Part shown: positions 14,501-20,492 of the stretch, piece by piece | Numbering within the stretch: the stretch's first letter is position 1 | Layout: each line of letters opens with the position of its first letter | Assembly (NCBI RefSeq): GCF_900156465.1 | Contig: NZ_LT707064.1 | Coordinates: 4,231,001-4,295,000 of the forward strand | Reading direction: 5' to 3' | DNA: 64,000 nucleotides | Origin: Pseudomonas sp. 7SR1 | GTDB taxonomy: Bacteria > Pseudomonadota > Gammaproteobacteria > Pseudomonadales > Pseudomonadaceae | The notes under the pieces: generated by a model | Database searches by the model: none | The model's input: only the letters and a program-made list of their open reading frames with translations | What the model was told of the DNA's origin: nothing | Position numbers and translations under genes: made by a program

Positions 14501-17500
14501 GCAGGTGGCGTTGCACAACCTGTACGGCCCCACCGAAGCCGCCGTGGACGTCACGGCCTGGGACTGCTCGGGCGTCGATACCCCCGACAGCACCCCCATC
14601 GGCAAGCCGATCGCCAACACCCGCATCTACCTGCTGGACGCCCATCGTCAGCCGGTGCCCATGGGGGTGGCTGGGGAGATCTACATCGGCGGTGTGCAGG
14701 TGGCACGCGGTTACCTGCATCGGCCGGAACTCACCGCCGAGCGTTTCCTCGACGACCCGTTCAGCACCGTGCCGAATGCGCGGATGTACCGCACCGGCGA
14801 CCTGGGCCGCTACCTGGCGGACGGCAACATCGACTACCTGGGGCGTAACGACGATCAGGTTAAGATTCGCGGTTTCCGCATCGAACTGGGCGAGATCGAA
14901 GCGCGGCTGGCGCAACATCCAGGCCTCAAGGAGGCCGTGGTACTGGCCCGGGAAGATGTGCCGGGAACCAAACGCCTGGTGGCCTATTTCACCACCCACG
15001 CCGGCGATGACACGGTGGGGATCGAAGCCTTGCGCAGCGGATTGCAGGCACAGCTGCCGGAATACATGGTCCCGGCGGCCTATGTCTGGCTCGAGGCTCT
15101 GCCGTTGACGCCCAATGGCAAGCTCGATCGCAAGGCCTTGCCGGCACCGGACCTGGCTGCGCTGATCAGCCGTGAATACGAAGCGCCCCAGGGCGCGGTG
15201 GAGACACTGCTGGCCGAGCTCTGGGCCGATCTGCTCGACGTCGAGCGGGTAGGGCGTCACGACCATTTCTTCGAGCTGGGCGGTCATTCCTTGCTGGCGG
15301 TCACGCTGGTGGAGCGCATGCGCCAGGCCGGCCTGTCGGCCGATGTCCGGGTGCTGTTCGGCCAGCCGACGCTGGCCGCGTTGGCGGCTGCCGTGGGGCG
15401 AACGACGGAACGCGCGGTACCGGCCAATGGCATCGTGCCGGGCTGCACCGCGATCACGCCGGACATGCTGCCACTGGCCGACCTGAGCCAGGCACAGATC
15501 GAGCGGATCGTCGCCGGGCTGCCGGGAGGCGTCGCAAACGTCCAGGACATCTATGCCCTGGCCCCGCTGCAGGAAGGCATCCTGTATCACCATCTGGCAT
15601 CGCAACAGGGTGATCTCTACCTGCAACAGGCCCTGTTCAACCTTGCCGACCGCGGTCGCCTGGATGCCTTCGCCGGTGCCCTGCAAGGCGTGATCGATCG
15701 CCACGACATCCTGCGCACCGCCGTGCTCTGGGAGGGCTTGGGCGAGCCGGTGCAGGTGGTCCTGCGCCAGGCAGAGCTGGTGGTGGAAGAGTGCGTGGTC
15801 GAGCCGGGGCGTGACGTCGCCACGCAATTGCGCGAGCGCTTCGATCCACGGCATTACCGGCTCGACGTGCGCCAGGCTCCGCTGATGCGGCTGGCCTGTG
15901 CCTATGACGCCGGACAGGAACGCTGGGTGGCGCTGCTGCTGTTCCATCACATTGCCCTCGACCATACCGCGCTGGAGGTAATCCAGCACGACATGCAAGC
16001 CTTTCTGCTGGGGCAGCAAGCCCGACTGGGCGAGGCGGTGCCGTACCGCAACTATGTGGCGCAGGCGCGACTGGGTGTCACCCAGGCCGAGCATGAGGCG
16101 TTCTTCAGTGACATGCTCAAGGATGTCCGGGAGCCGACCCTTCCGTTCGGCCTGCAGGATGTGCGCGGCGACAACCGTGACGTCGAGCAGGCTCAGTGTC
16201 CGGTGGACGAGGACTTGAGCCGACGGCTGCGGGCCCAGGCACGCCAGCTCGGGGTGAGCGCGGCAAGCCTGCATCACCTGGCATGGGCGCGGGTGCTGGC
16301 CGGCGTCAGCGTTCGTGAGGATGTGGTATTCGGAACAGTGCTGATGGGCCGGATGCAGGGTGGCGAAGGGGCCGACCGGGCGTTGGGGCTGTTCATCAAC
16401 ACCTTGCCGCTACGGGTCGACGTAGGCACCCTCGGCGCACGGGCCGGGGTGCAGGCCACCCATGCACGCCTGACTGCGTTGCTGGGGCATGAACATGCCT
16501 CCCTGGCCTTGGCCCAGCGTTGCAGCGGCGTCGCCACGCCTGCGCCATTGTTCAGCGCACTGTTGAACTACCGGCACAGCGCGTCCCAGGTCAGCCAGGA
16601 GACCCAGGCGGCCTGGCGCGGCATCGAAGGACTCGGTGGCGAGGAGTGGAGCAACTACCCGCTGTCGCTCAACGTCGACGACCTGGGCGAGGGCTTCGTG
16701 CTGAGCGCCACGGTGACCGCGCGGATCGGCGCGAAACGCGTGTGCGGCTACATGCATACAGCACTGGAAAGCCTGGTGGATGCCCTGGAGCATGCGCCAC
16801 AGACGCCGCTGCGAGAGCTGGGGATATTGCCGCAGGCCGAGCGCCAGCAACTGCTGCAGGCATTCAACGCGACCGACACGGTCTATCCGCGCCAACAGAC
16901 GGTACAAGCCTTGTTCGAAGCCCAGGCGGCTATACGGCCCGAGGCGGTTGCCCTCCAGCATGGCGACCGGCAACTGACCTATCGGGAACTGGATGCCCGC
17001 GCCAGTCTCCTGGCGCAGTACCTGCTGGCGCAAGGGGTGAAACCCCAGGCGCGAGTAGCGGTGCTGCTGGGCCGTTCCTTCGACCTGGTCATCAGCGAAC
17101 TGGCTATCCTCAAGTGCGCCGCCGTCTACGTACCGCTGGACCATCACGCGCCCGAAGAGCGCCAGCGCTTCATCCTCCAGGACAGCGAGGCGGCACTGGT
17201 ACTGACCACCCACGACAGGGCAGTGCCGCAAGCGCTGCGACGGGTGGACCTGGATACGTTGCACCTGGACACGTTGCACTTGGCCCAGGGCACATCCGCC
17301 TGCCCAATCGCTGCCCAGGCGAGCGATACCCCGGCCTACATCATGTACACCTCGGGCTCCACCGGCCATCCCAAGGGAGTGATCGTGCCGCACCTGGCCA
17401 TCGGTCGGCTGTCGATCAACAACGGTTATGCGGATTTCGGCCCGCAGGATCGGCTGGCCTTCGTCTCGAACCCGGCGTTCGACGCCAGCACGATGGAAGT

Positions 17501-20414
17501 CTGGGGAGCGTTGCTCAACGGTGGCCGCGTGGTGATCATCGATCACGATACGCTGCTCGATCCACCCGGGTTTGCCCGGGCGCTGGCAGAGGCGAAGGTG
17601 TCGGTGCTGTTCCTGACCACCGCCTTGTTCAACCAGTACCTGATGCTGATCCCGGACGCACTGGCGGGCCTGCGCATCCTGATGTGCGGTGGCGAGCGCG
17701 CCGATCCGGCGTCGTTCCGGCGCCTGCTGGACCGGGCGCCGACGCTGCAGATGATGAACTGCTATGGACCCACCGAGACCACCACGTTCGCCACGGCCCA
17801 CACGGTCACCCGCTTGCCTCACGGCGCGACGAGCATTCCCATCGGGCGGCCCATCGCCAACACCCGGGTCTATATCCTCGACGCGGCAGGCCAGCCGGTG
17901 CCCATCGGCGTGGCGGGAGAGATCCATATCGGCGGCGACGGGGTAGCGCTGGGCTACCTGAATCGCAAGGACCTGACCGACGAGCGCTTCATCGCCGATC
18001 CGTTCAGCGACCAGGCCGGTGCGCGCCTGTACCGCAGCGGCGACCTGGGCTGCTGGTTGCCCGACGGTACGATCGAATACCTGGGCCGCAATGACGGGCA
18101 GGTGAAGATCCGTGGGTTCCGTATCGAACTGGGTGAGATCGAGGCCCGCTTGCATGAGTATCCCGGGGTGCGCGAGGCGTTGGTGGTGGCCCGCGAGGAC
18201 AACCCTGGCGACAAGCGCCTGATCGCCTACTACACCGGGCAGGCGGACAGCGACATCATCGATGCGCAAGCATTGCGCGAACACCTGCACGCCTGTCTGC
18301 CGGAGTTCATGGTTCCGGCGGCCTATGTGCGGTTGATGGCGCTGCCGCTGACACTGAACGGCAAGATCAATGTCGGTGCGTTGCCGGTACCGGAGGCCCA
18401 CGCCTACGGCGAGCGCGGTTACGAGCCGCCAGAGGACGAGCTGGAAGCCACGCTGGCCGGCCTGTGGGCCGAAGTACTGGGGCTGGAGCAGGTAGGGCGG
18501 CGGGACAGTTTCTTCGAGCTGGGCGGGCATTCGTTGCTGGCGATCCGACTGGTGGGGCTGCTGGTCCAGGCCGGATTGACGGTGTCCCTGGCGGAGCTGT
18601 TCCAGCACGACAATGTGGCAGCGTTGGCGACGTTGCTCCGGTCCCGCACCGCCGATGTCCAGGTGCAGGAGTCGGTCGTGCCGGTGCGCACCAGTGGCCA
18701 GCAGAATCCGTTGTTCCTGGTGCACGAGTTCAGCGGCCTGGATCTGTATTTCCCGGCACTGGGCAAGTACATCGACGAGGACATTCCGGTCTATGGTCTG
18801 CCGGCCGTAGAGTGGGGCGAGCCGCAGCTGCAGACGATGGAGTGCATGGCTTCGCGGTTGGTGGGCATCATCCGTTCGCTGCAACCCAAGGGACCTTATC
18901 GCCTGGCCGGTTGGTCGTTCGGCGGGGTCCTGGCCTACGAGACCGCCATCCAGCTCATCGGCCTGGACGAGGAGGTCGAGTTCGTCGGCCTGATCGACAG
19001 CTACCTGCCGCGCCTGGTGGACCAGGGACGCGAACGCTGGGCCCTGGACGAAGCCCACAAGCTTCACCTGCTGGACCGCTGCGACGTGTTCTGGAGAGCC
19101 TGCGAGCCCGAAGCGCAAGGGCTCGCGTCGATCCTGGACAAACTGGCCGACCTGCAAGGGTGCCTGGACCGGTTCGAGTTCGAAGCCCTGGTGCAGCATT
19201 GCCGCGAGCTGGGCGTACTGCCCCCGGAGCTGGCCGTCTATGACGCGGCCCAACTCTGGCAGTACCTCGATCGCGAGGTGGCCCACGGTCATGCGCTGGC
19301 CCATTACATGGTGTATCCGATTTCGGTACCGGTGCACCTGCTGGTGGCCGAGGAGCGCAAGGACGATGCTCCCGAGCATTCCGGCTACCTGGGTTGGGAC
19401 GCGGTGCTGCCCAAGACGCAACTGCACTGCATCAGGGTTGCCGGCAATCACCAGACCATGATGCAAGCGCCACATGTGCAGGTACTGGGCCAGGCCATCA
19501 GCGATGCGCTGCAGGGTGTCGCTTCACGTCCGATGCCTTCGCCCAAGCGCACGTTCCAGCCGCTGTTGACGATCCAGGGCGGGCGCGCCGATCGGGCGCC
19601 GATCTTCTGCGTGCCTGGCGCCGGGGACAGCGTCACCGGCTTCATCGGCCTGACCGACGCCTTTGGTCCGGACTGGCCGATCCATGGCTTGCAACCTCGT
19701 GGACTGGACGGCACCACGGAGCCTTTCGGCCTGGTGGAAACCGCGGCGCAGGCCTACCTCGAAGCGATCGACAACGTGCAACCCGAAGGGCCGGTGCATC
19801 TGCTCGGGCATTCCTTCGGTGGCTGGGTCGTGTTCGAGATGGCGGCCCGCTTGCATGCCCGTGGCCGCAAGGTGGCTTCGCTGACCCTGATCGACAGCGA
19901 ATCACCGGGGGGCAATGGCGTGGTGGGCCGGCCTTACACCGGGACGGGCGTGTTGAACCGACTGATCGAGGCGATGCAACTGGCCTCGGGCAAATCCCTC
20001 GGTATCGATGCCACGGTGTTCGGTGCCCAGGACGATGCGGCACAGATGCGCCTGCTGCATGCCGGCATGGTCCGCGCCGGCATGTTGCCGCAGCGCTCGG
20101 CGGTGGACGCGATGCGCGGTCCGGCGCGAGCCTTCGGGACGGCCCTGCGCACGGTCTATCAACCGCAACACCAATACACCGGCCCGGTGCGGCTGGTACT
20201 GGCGAACGATCCGACCCTGGATACAGCCGGCAACCAGCGCGAACAACAGCAGATGATCGAAGGATGGCGCAAGCATGTCCCCGACCTGAGCATCTGGTAC
20301 GGGCCGGGCAACCATTTCACGATTCTCAAGGCGCCTCATGTCCACAACCTGGCTGCCTGGTGGCACGACAGCCTGCCCGAGCCCGACGAGGAGGTCACCC
20401 GTGATCTTGTCTAG
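1..20414 (+). CDS. Peptin-type lipopeptide synthetase, C-terminal six modules (5' end outside window)
   Basis: This is the 3' part of a giant non-ribosomal peptide synthetase. The reading frame (codons starting at multiples of 3) is open through the left edge, so the true start is upstream. Domain order is C(partial)-A-T, then five C-A-T modules, then two thioesterases. Every A domain has the YTSGSTG core (YxSGSTG), and each T domain has LGGHS with its phosphopantetheine serine (codons at 2433, 5694, 8904, 12111, 15288, 18531). My specificity-code readings are Thr, Thr, Ala-like, DLEHNTTVS (Dab-like), Ser and an unusual aliphatic-like code. The order Dhb/Thr-aThr-Ala-Dab-Ser-Ile is, from memory, the C-terminus of corpeptin-type peptins. 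C domains of modules 2, 3 and 6 carry the extended HHLxxxxGD motif of dual condensation/epimerisation domains. Stop TAG lies 78 bp before a MacA-like gene, suggesting one export-coupled operon. The product family is inference; the NRPS call is certain. Confidence 0.97.
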   Translation, partial: DIDEPTLPFGLQDVQGDGHGIDEIRQAVDPALSRRLRVQARQLGVSAASLVHLAWAQVLGKVSGRHEVVFGTVLLGRLQGGEGADRALGMFINTLPLRVDVGAEDVRAGVKATHARLTALLGHEHASLALAQRCSGVAAPTPLFSALLNYRHSAVVVDQDARSAWNGIEALNGDERTNYPLTLNVDDLGEDFSLTALVDSSIGAARICGYMQMALGSLVEALEQAPQTPLQALSILPAAERQQLLDAWNRCDVEYAGDALIHRQFEAWAATQPDATAVVHEDQALTYAQLNAQANQLAHRLLALGIRPDDRVAICAERGLEMIVGLLGILKSGAGYVPLDPAYPAERLAYMLHDSRPAALVTQPQCRDNLPPMTIPAIVLDPLDVDEPAQQPSHNPDVPELDASHLAYVIYTSGSTGLPKGVMVEHRNVARLFSATRPWFDFGPQDVWALFHSFAFDFSVWEIWGALTHGGRLLVVPQLVSRSPQYCYALLCEAGVTILNQTPSAFRQLIAAQGESELRHSLRQVIFGGEALETGILKPWYAREINAGTQLVNMYGITETTVHVTYHALSADDAQRVGVSPIGKRIPDLQLYVLDPQREPVPVGVVGEMYVGGAGVSRGYLNRDELTAERFLDNPFSAEPNARMYRTGDLGRWLADGSIEYLGRNDDQVKIRGFRIELGEIEAKLAACNGVREAVVLARQDSPGDQRLVAYVIAEEGEPPTAAELRAELLGSLAEYMVPSAFVMLTVFPLTTNGKLDRKALPVPDQSAVVSREYEAPQGEIETAIAAIWQDLLQLERVGRHDHFFELGGHSLLAVKLIERMRQIDLAADVRVLFGQPTLAALAAAVGGRHEIRVPANVIPDDCSRITPDMLPLADLDQDGIDRVLATVPGGVANVQDIYALAPLQEGILYHHLAAAQGDPYLQYILFAFDSRSRLEDFANALQGVVSRHDILRTAVVWEGLDEPVQVVWREAPLGLEEVALDPAAGDIAEQLRTHLDPRHYRLDIRQAPMMRLGYAEDAANARWVGMLLFHHMVDDATSLGMLTAEIEAHVVGRGHSLPASVPYRNYVAQARLGVSREEHEAFFREMLGDVSEPTLPFGLQDVQGDGHGIEEVRQRVDAALCKRLRVQARQLGVSAASLYHLAWAQVLGRVSGKDDVVFGTVLLGRMQGGEGADRALGMFINTLPLRVDLGSQGVRAGVKATHARLSALLGHEHASLVLAQRCSGVTAPAPLFSALLNYRHLGAQTATSEAIAAWDGIQVLDGEERTNYPLTLSVDDLGEDFNLTVMAQAPIGAGRVCNYVQTVLENLVEALEQTPLAPLNGLRILPQAERRQLLETWNASPATYPHDALIHGQVEACAAARPDALAVRFEDRSLTYGELNARANQVAHHLLSLGIRPDDRVAICVERGLDMIVGLLGILKSGAGYVPLDPAYPAERLAFMLQDSTPVAVLTQAATRHCLADVTVPVIDLDRAEWPEASLGNPQVAGLDSSHLAYVIYTSGSTGLPKGVMVEHRNVARLFSATRPWFDFGPQDVWALFHSFAFDFSVWEIWGALTHGGRLLVVPQLVSRSPQDCYTLLCEEGVTVLNQTPSAFRQLIAAQGESELRHSLRQVIFGGEALETGILKPWYAREINAGTQLVNMYGITETTVHVTYRALCAADAELVGVSPIGGRIPDLQLYVLDTQGEPVPVGVVGEMYVGGAGVSRGYLNRDELTAERFLGNPFSAEPNARMYRTGDLGRWLADGSIEYLGRNDDQVKIRGFRIELGEIEARLAACEGVREAVVIAREDEPGDKRLVAYVIAEEGESPTAAGLRAALLGSLADYMVPSAFVMLDAFPLTTNGKLDRKALPAPDRSALISREYEAPQGEVEIAIARIWQDLLKVEQVGRHDHFFELGGHSLLAVKLIERMRQIELAADVRVLFGQPTLAALAAAVSDARQIVVPANLIAQNCTRITPDMLPLADLDQEAIDRIVATVPGGVANVQDIYALAPLQEGILYHHLAAEQGDPYVLQVMFGFDNRERLQAFAHALQSVVSRNDILRTSVLWQGLPAPVQVVWRHATLALEEVEVDPASGDVVQQLQARFDPRHYRLDIAQAPLMRVAYAQDLANQRWVGMLLFHHMALDHTALEVVVHEMQASLLGQSEQLAAAVPYRNHVAQARLGVSREQHEAFFHDMLGDIDEPTLPFGLQDVQGDGSGIEEGQQHVEAALARRLRTQARQLGVSAASLVHLAWAQVVGRVSGREEVVFGTVLMGRMQGGEGADRALGMFINTLPLRISVGAQGVRAGVKATHARLSALLGHEHASLSLAQRCSGVPASLPLFSALLNYRHSAAETPSEPAIAAWHGIQTLSMEERTNYPLMLSVDDLGEGFMLTAQAVAQVGARRVCDYMHTALEGLVSALEQAPDSALRDVPIVPVDERKRLLVTFNATAAEYPAQQTIHGLFEEQVRRTPDALAVRHGHQRLNYRELNGLANRLAHHLRKQGVQPDSRVAICVERGLDMVVGLLAILKAGGGYVPLDPAYPTERIAYMLEDSTPAAILVQGATRRLLGETRVPLIDLDKGTWQDEAAPNPQVPELTSSHLAYVIYTSGSTGLPKGVMIEHRNTVNFLTWAQRSFDAQTLSKTLFSTSLNFDLAVYECFAPLTCGGSIDVVANVLELQQGEHDITLINTVPSALKALLESDGLGEGVETVNVAGEALKRSLVEALFEQTSVKRLCNLYGPSETTTYSSWVSMSREEGFAAHIGKPVANTQFYLLDEHRQPVPLGVPGEIYIGGAGVARGYLNRDDLTAERFLKDPFSSETNARMYKTGDLGRYLPDGNIEYLGRNDDQVKIRGFRIELGEIEARLAGHEAVKEAVVQAREDVPGDKRLVAYFTESRAVDIEALRSHLQGQLPDYMVPVAYVRLDALPLTPNGKLDRKALPAPDLESVITRGYEAPQGDVETTLAQIWQALLGVDQVGRHDHFFDLGGHSLLAMQLISQVRLRLGVELGLAQLFAHPQLKALAQAVAQAGRSTLPEIVRVARDEDLPLSFAQQRLWFLAQMEGASSAYHMPAGLRLRGSLDGVALQRALDRIVARHEALRTTFVRTRGEEALQCIAPADTGFALLRQDLSGHADVEAELQVLAAQEAADAFDLEQGPLIRGRLIRLGDDDHVLLVTMHHIVSDAWSIGVLIKELAALYEAFRHGLDDPLPALTMQYADYAVWQRRWLSGEVLQAQCGYWQRTLADAPALLMLPTDRPRPARQDYAGAALPVAFDAGLTADLKALSQRHGVTLYMTLMAAWAALLGRLSGQDEVVIGSPAANRTRSEVEGLIGFFVNTLAVRVDVSGSPTVETLLARVKAQALGAQAHQDLPFEQVVELLKPVRSLAHSPLFQAMLSWQTLDSTELVLGDLKLEGLGVANTVAKFDLSLELGELQGQVFGTLEYATALFDARTVQRYIGYFERVLRAMVANEQTLVDRIALVDDAEREHLLVGLNANQAPYPRTQVIHQLFEAQVVARPDAIAVVFEGERLSYAELNRQANQVAHHLIGLGIRPDDRVAICVERSAEMLVGLLGILKAGGGYVPLDPAYPAERLAYMLGDSAPVALLTQRRLQDRLPPLSAPVLLLDHAERTSQGIAAGRDDNPVVASLGSRHLAYVIYTSGSTGTPKGVMIEHRGLVNYCVDAVRLFGLTPADTVLQQNTLNFDLSVEEIFPALVAGATLAPTRKLFGSAELQQDGDIRPTFLHLTAAHWHTLAAEWHNTPAQARDHLREVRLVNVTGDALSMQKLQMWDAVRPAHTQLINTYGPTEATVSCTAAYMRYDASAVAGNATIGTPMANTRIYLLDGHRQPVPFGVAGEIYIGGDGVARGYLNLDAINAERFLVDPFSDQPDARMYKTGDLARYRPDGRIEYLGRNDFQVKVRGFRIELGEIETRLGQCAGVKEAAVIVREDQPGDKRLVAYVVPRAGVTLSAAALRAELSTLLTDYMMPGAFVSLAALPLTPNRKLDRQALPAPDAEAYASRTHEAPQGATEVALAQIWQDLLNVEAVGRHDHFFELGGHSLLVMRLIAQVREQLDVELNLSDVFAQPQLSALAQVLSRATRSTRPDILPVSREQALPLSFAQQRLWFLAQLDAGSAAYHIPTGLRLRGTLDTRALTRALDRIVARHEALRTTFVQMQGEDVAQRIAPADCGFALALHDLTDDPDAEATLSRLAGEEARQAFDLSQGPLARGRLVRMDEQDHVLLVTLHHIVSDGWSADVLTRELGVLYAAFSQGQDDPLPALPVQYADYAFWQRRWLTGEVLDRQEHYWQQALAGAPALLTLPTDRPRPAQQDHCGNAVGLVLDETLTAALKALSQRQGTTLFMTVMAAWAAVLARMSGQDDVVIGTPTANRLQAQVEDLIGLFVNTLAVRVDVSADRTVQALLQHVKAQTLGAQAHQDLPFEQVVEVVRPLRSLSHSPVFQAMLSWQNTETAGMELPDMSLQALGVSSRTAKFDVLLDMALIEGRLFGSLEYATALFDQATMERYLGYLECMLRAMVADEQAVVAKIPLLAEQERRHVLETLNATTVDYPRDQTLHGLFETRAEASPDAIAVVTDDEQWSYQQLNHRANQVAHRLIALGIRPDDRVAICAERSLEMVAGLLGILKSGAAYVPLDPDYPLDRLAYMLDNCAPSVVLTQGALQARLPATDARTLLLDDAAFSTQSTANPRVEELRCDHLAYVIYTSGSTGLPKGVMNEHGAVVNRLLWMQDAYPLTAADAVLQKTPFSFDVSVWEFFWPLFTGARLVMARPGGHRDPAYLCEVIQAQGISTLHFVPSMLDVFLAHGAAHGCDGLRQVMCSGEALPGHLVRRFKAQLPQVALHNLYGPTEAAVDVTAWDCSGVDTPDSTPIGKPIANTRIYLLDAHRQPVPMGVAGEIYIGGVQVARGYLHRPELTAERFLDDPFSTVPNARMYRTGDLGRYLADGNIDYLGRNDDQVKIRGFRIELGEIEARLAQHPGLKEAVVLAREDVPGTKRLVAYFTTHAGDDTVGIEALRSGLQAQLPEYMVPAAYVWLEALPLTPNGKLDRKALPAPDLAALISREYEAPQGAVETLLAELWADLLDVERVGRHDHFFELGGHSLLAVTLVERMRQAGLSADVRVLFGQPTLAALAAAVGRTTERAVPANGIVPGCTAITPDMLPLADLSQAQIERIVAGLPGGVANVQDIYALAPLQEGILYHHLASQQGDLYLQQALFNLADRGRLDAFAGALQGVIDRHDILRTAVLWEGLGEPVQVVLRQAELVVEECVVEPGRDVATQLRERFDPRHYRLDVRQAPLMRLACAYDAGQERWVALLLFHHIALDHTALEVIQHDMQAFLLGQQARLGEAVPYRNYVAQARLGVTQAEHEAFFSDMLKDVREPTLPFGLQDVRGDNRDVEQAQCPVDEDLSRRLRAQARQLGVSAASLHHLAWARVLAGVSVREDVVFGTVLMGRMQGGEGADRALGLFINTLPLRVDVGTLGARAGVQATHARLTALLGHEHASLALAQRCSGVATPAPLFSALLNYRHSASQVSQETQAAWRGIEGLGGEEWSNYPLSLNVDDLGEGFVLSATVTARIGAKRVCGYMHTALESLVDALEHAPQTPLRELGILPQAERQQLLQAFNATDTVYPRQQTVQALFEAQAAIRPEAVALQHGDRQLTYRELDARASLLAQYLLAQGVKPQARVAVLLGRSFDLVISELAILKCAAVYVPLDHHAPEERQRFILQDSEAALVLTTHDRAVPQALRRVDLDTLHLDTLHLAQGTSACPIAAQASDTPAYIMYTSGSTGHPKGVIVPHLAIGRLSINNGYADFGPQDRLAFVSNPAFDASTMEVWGALLNGGRVVIIDHDTLLDPPGFARALAEAKVSVLFLTTALFNQYLMLIPDALAGLRILMCGGERADPASFRRLLDRAPTLQMMNCYGPTETTTFATAHTVTRLPHGATSIPIGRPIANTRVYILDAAGQPVPIGVAGEIHIGGDGVALGYLNRKDLTDERFIADPFSDQAGARLYRSGDLGCWLPDGTIEYLGRNDGQVKIRGFRIELGEIEARLHEYPGVREALVVAREDNPGDKRLIAYYTGQADSDIIDAQALREHLHACLPEFMVPAAYVRLMALPLTLNGKINVGALPVPEAHAYGERGYEPPEDELEATLAGLWAEVLGLEQVGRRDSFFELGGHSLLAIRLVGLLVQAGLTVSLAELFQHDNVAALATLLRSRTADVQVQESVVPVRTSGQQNPLFLVHEFSGLDLYFPALGKYIDEDIPVYGLPAVEWGEPQLQTMECMASRLVGIIRSLQPKGPYRLAGWSFGGVLAYETAIQLIGLDEEVEFVGLIDSYLPRLVDQGRERWALDEAHKLHLLDRCDVFWRACEPEAQGLASILDKLADLQGCLDRFEFEALVQHCRELGVLPPELAVYDAAQLWQYLDREVAHGHALAHYMVYPISVPVHLLVAEERKDDAPEHSGYLGWDAVLPKTQLHCIRVAGNHQTMMQAPHVQVLGQAISDALQGVASRPMPSPKRTFQPLLTIQGGRADRAPIFCVPGAGDSVTGFIGLTDAFGPDWPIHGLQPRGLDGTTEPFGLVETAAQAYLEAIDNVQPEGPVHLLGHSFGGWVVFEMAARLHARGRKVASLTLIDSESPGGNGVVGRPYTGTGVLNRLIEAMQLASGKSLGIDATVFGAQDDAAQMRLLHAGMVRAGMLPQRSAVDAMRGPARAFGTALRTVYQPQHQYTGPVRLVLANDPTLDTAGNQREQQQMIEGWRKHVPDLSIWYGPGNHFTILKAPHVHNLAAWWHDSLPEPDEEVTRDLV
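2546..5805 (+). other. NRPS module 2 (dual C/E, A-Thr, T)
   Basis: The condensation domain has the N-terminal HHLAAAQGD motif typical of dual C/E domains and the HHMVDD form of HHxxxD, so the residue loaded by module 1 is expected to be epimerised to D. The A domain again reads D-F-W-N-I-G-M-V-H, for threonine. Its core shares a 215-bp stretch with module 1 without a single mismatch. T serine codon at 5694. By analogy with peptins this Thr (D-allo) carries the hydroxyl used for lactone closure. Confidence 0.88.
5806..9040 (+). other. NRPS module 3 (dual C/E, A-Ala-like, T)
   Basis: The C domain carries HHLAAEQGD and HHMALD, so it is a dual C/E domain and the module-2 Thr should become D-allo-Thr. 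Pocket residues read from FDLAVYE, LINTVPSAL, VNVAGE and LYGPSETTTY give D-L-Y-N-N-A-L-T-Y. This is close to the alanine-type code DLFNNALTY as I remember it, so Ala is favoured, with Gly possible. T serine codon at 8904. Confidence 0.75.
9041..12250 (+). other. NRPS module 4 (C, A-Dab-like, T)
   Basis: The condensation domain starts with a different N-terminal motif (SFAQQRLWFL) and has HHIVSD; it lacks HHLxxxxGD and is therefore an ordinary L-L type domain. Pocket residues read D-L-E-H-N-T-T-V-S, which I associate with 2,4-diaminobutyrate (Dab) in Pseudomonas lipopeptide synthetases. A Dab aminotransferase encoded at 23806-25146 supports this. T serine codon at 12111. Confidence 0.72.
12251..15405 (+). 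other. NRPS module 5 (C, A-Ser, T)
   Basis: The C domain is of the ordinary type (SFAQQRLWFL, HHIVSD). The A pocket, read from FDVSVWEFF, LHFVPSML, MCSGEAL and LYGPTEAAVD, gives D-V-W-H-M-S-L-V-D, a textbook serine code. Because module 6 begins with a dual C/E domain, the Ser is expected to be D. T serine codon at 15288. Confidence 0.88.
15406..18655 (+). other. NRPS module 6 (dual C/E, A of unclear specificity, T)
   Basis: The C domain has HHLASQQGD and HHIALD (dual C/E). The A pocket, read from FDASTMEVW, LFLTTALF, MCGGER and CYGPTETTTF, gives D-A-M-F-M-G-C-T-F. I do not recognise this exact code. Its D-A-x-F-x-G-x-T-F frame resembles Val/Ile codes, and peptins of the corpeptin type end in Ile. 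The A domain is also more divergent from the other five (for example GGERAD instead of GEAL). T serine codon at 18531. Confidence 0.7.
18656..20411 (+). other. Tandem thioesterase domains (TE1, TE2) of the NRPS
   Basis: Two alpha/beta-hydrolase thioesterase domains follow the last carrier domain. TE1 (about 18660-19540) has GWSFGG with Ser codon at 18915, an LIDS aspartate region and GNHQTM histidine. TE2 (about 19550-20411) has GHSFGG with Ser codon at 19812, LIDS and GNHFTI. Both triads look intact. Tandem TEs are characteristic of Pseudomonas lipopeptide synthetases and release the peptide, here probably by macrolactonisation. Confidence 0.92.
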
Positions 20415-20492
20415 CCGTGCGCCCCTGGGGCGCTTACCTCAAGCCCGGTGCCGTACTGGCCGGGCCCGAACCCAACGCACATAGAGTTATTT

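Noticed and set aside
10875..16277. 1800-codon minus-strand open frame opposite the NRPS
   Set aside because: Codon bias of the NRPS on the plus strand leaves the opposite strand free of stops; the translation is His/Gln/Arg-rich without domains.
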